Shown here piece by piece: positions 5,390-6,107 of a stretch of DNA of 6,107 nucleotides (its first letter is position 1; every line of letters begins with the position of its first letter). The notes beneath the pieces were generated by a model that saw only the letters and a list, made by a program, of their open reading frames with translations, ran no database searches and had not been told where the DNA came from. This DNA is from Clostridia bacterium (GTDB lineage: Bacteria; Bacillota_E; SLMV01; PUMD01), in assembly GCA_003562655.1 (NCBI GenBank), contig PWUC01000200.1, positions 1 to 6,107 on the forward strand, in the 5' to 3' direction. Both the position numbers and the translations under genes were made by a program.

Positions 5390-6107
5390 CTAATCGCTGT
5401 CGCTGATCCAGACTCTTTGCAGGAACTGATAGTCCATATCACTCGGGTTGCTCACCAGACCGTGCACCCAGGGCTGGTGAAGCATGACCGCCTTGTTGTA
5501 GTTGAAGAACCACGTGGGGGCCTCCTCGAGAATGATGATCTCGGCCTCCCGCAGCAGCTCCAGCATCTCATCTCTGTCCACGGCCCGCACCGCCCGATCC
5601 ACCAGGGAATCCACCACCTCGTTGCTGTAACGGAAGGTGTTCCCCGGGGATCCCCACAGATCCGTATGGGCTCTTCTGCGCAGATCCAGGGGATGAGCGA
5701 TTCCGAAGGAGTGAATGTACATCTCGTAGTCACCCTCATAGGCTCGTGCGAGGACCACTGCTCCCTCCTGAAGCTCCGGGATGACGCTGATGTTTACCTC
5801 CTCGAGGTACCCCATGGCCGCCTCGAGGGCGGGGAGTCCCCAGGCCGGGTGGTCAGTGGTCAGGCAGGTGACGGTGAACCCATCTGCCAGACCCGCCTCC
5901 GCCAGCAGTTCGCGGGCCCGTTCAGGATCGTAAGTGTAAGCATGGTCCTCGATGTTGGGGTTGTACGCCGGATTGGTGGGAGGAAACCATCCCATGGCCG
6001 GATAGGCCTTTCCGTGCAGCACCTGCTCTATGATCGTGTGCCGGTCAATGGCGTAGTTGATGGCCTGCCGCACCCTGACATCATCGAAGGGGGACTTCTG
6101 CGTGTGA
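5390..6107 (-). CDS. Family 5 ABC transporter solute-binding protein, C-terminal half (cut by right edge)
   Basis: This is the receptor component of the minus-strand importer. About 238 residues are visible. The GTG at 6073 is an internal valine, not the start: the frame continues open to the window edge and reads HTQKSPFDDVRVRQAINYAI, the family motif that lies near residue 290-310 of the neighbouring binding protein. Roughly the first 280 residues, including signal peptide and lobe one, are outside the window. Further family features are the PTNPAYNPNI segment, YTYDPERARELLAEAGLADG, FRYSNEVVDSLVDRA and a C-terminal YQFLQRVWISDSD. The matching region of the protein at 1657 aligns at the DDVRVRQA motif and the DPE.A..LL.EAG segment, then diverges strongly, so the two probably bind different ligands. 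It precedes dppB by a 63-base gap and is the likely cognate receptor for the DppB/DppC pair. Confidence 0.9.
   Translation of the reverse strand, partial: HTQKSPFDDVRVRQAINYAIDRHTIIEQVLHGKAYPAMGWFPPTNPAYNPNIEDHAYTYDPERARELLAEAGLADGFTVTCLTTDHPAWGLPALEAAMGYLEEVNISVIPELQEGAVVLARAYEGDYEMYIHSFGIAHPLDLRRRAHTDLWGSPGNTFRYSNEVVDSLVDRAVRAVDRDEMLELLREAEIIILEEAPTWFFNYNKAVMLHQPWVHGLVSNPSDMDYQFLQRVWISDSD

Noticed and set aside
5390..6073. Treating 5390-6073 as a complete 227-residue gene starting at GTG 6073
   Set aside because: The frame continues open to the window edge with conserved binding-protein sequence (SPFDDVR) before that GTG, so the gene is truncated by the window.

Overview
The window is GC-rich bacterial chromosomal DNA centred on family 5 (Dpp/Opp type) peptide or nickel ABC-importer genes. 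Strong Shine-Dalgarno sequences (AAGGAGG, GGAGGTGA, GGAGG), a GTG start on the DUF362 gene, a lipoprotein-type binding protein and high-GC codon use fit a GC-rich Gram-positive-like lineage, such as a high-GC Bacillota or a neighbouring phylum. That placement is inference only; nothing here fixes the taxon.

Layout, left to right. 1-157 may hold the 3' end of an unidentified plus-strand gene, followed by a perfect 26-bp palindrome (167-192) that looks like a terminator stem. 193-422 has no convincing gene. 423-1268 (minus) encodes a complete DUF362-family protein of unknown function. 1269-1656 is a 388-bp divergent intergenic region holding the start signals of both flanking genes. 1657-3219 (plus) encodes a complete 520-residue solute-binding lipoprotein. 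3220-3460 is a convergent gap with two back-to-back hairpins. 3461-4354 (dppC-like permease), 4382-5326 (dppB-like permease) and 5390-6107 (the C-terminal half of a second solute-binding protein, cut by the window edge) form a minus-strand operon in the order binding protein, permease B, permease C.

How the genes fit together. The minus-strand operon encodes the extracellular receptor and the membrane channel of an importer. The two ATPases (DppD/DppF type) that normally follow dppC are absent: transcription from dppC runs straight into a convergent gene. The ATPases must therefore come from elsewhere, or be shared. The plus-strand binding protein is a diverged paralogue with its own promoter region and could present a second ligand to the same or another permease. 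A hairpin between the second binding-protein gene and dppB may give the receptor more mRNA than the permeases.

I see no CRISPR array, tRNA, rRNA, transposase or phage gene. Most of the window is ordinary transporter biology. The features worth a second look are the missing ATPases, the hairpins in every gene gap except dppB-dppC, and the DUF362 gene divergent from the orphan binding protein.
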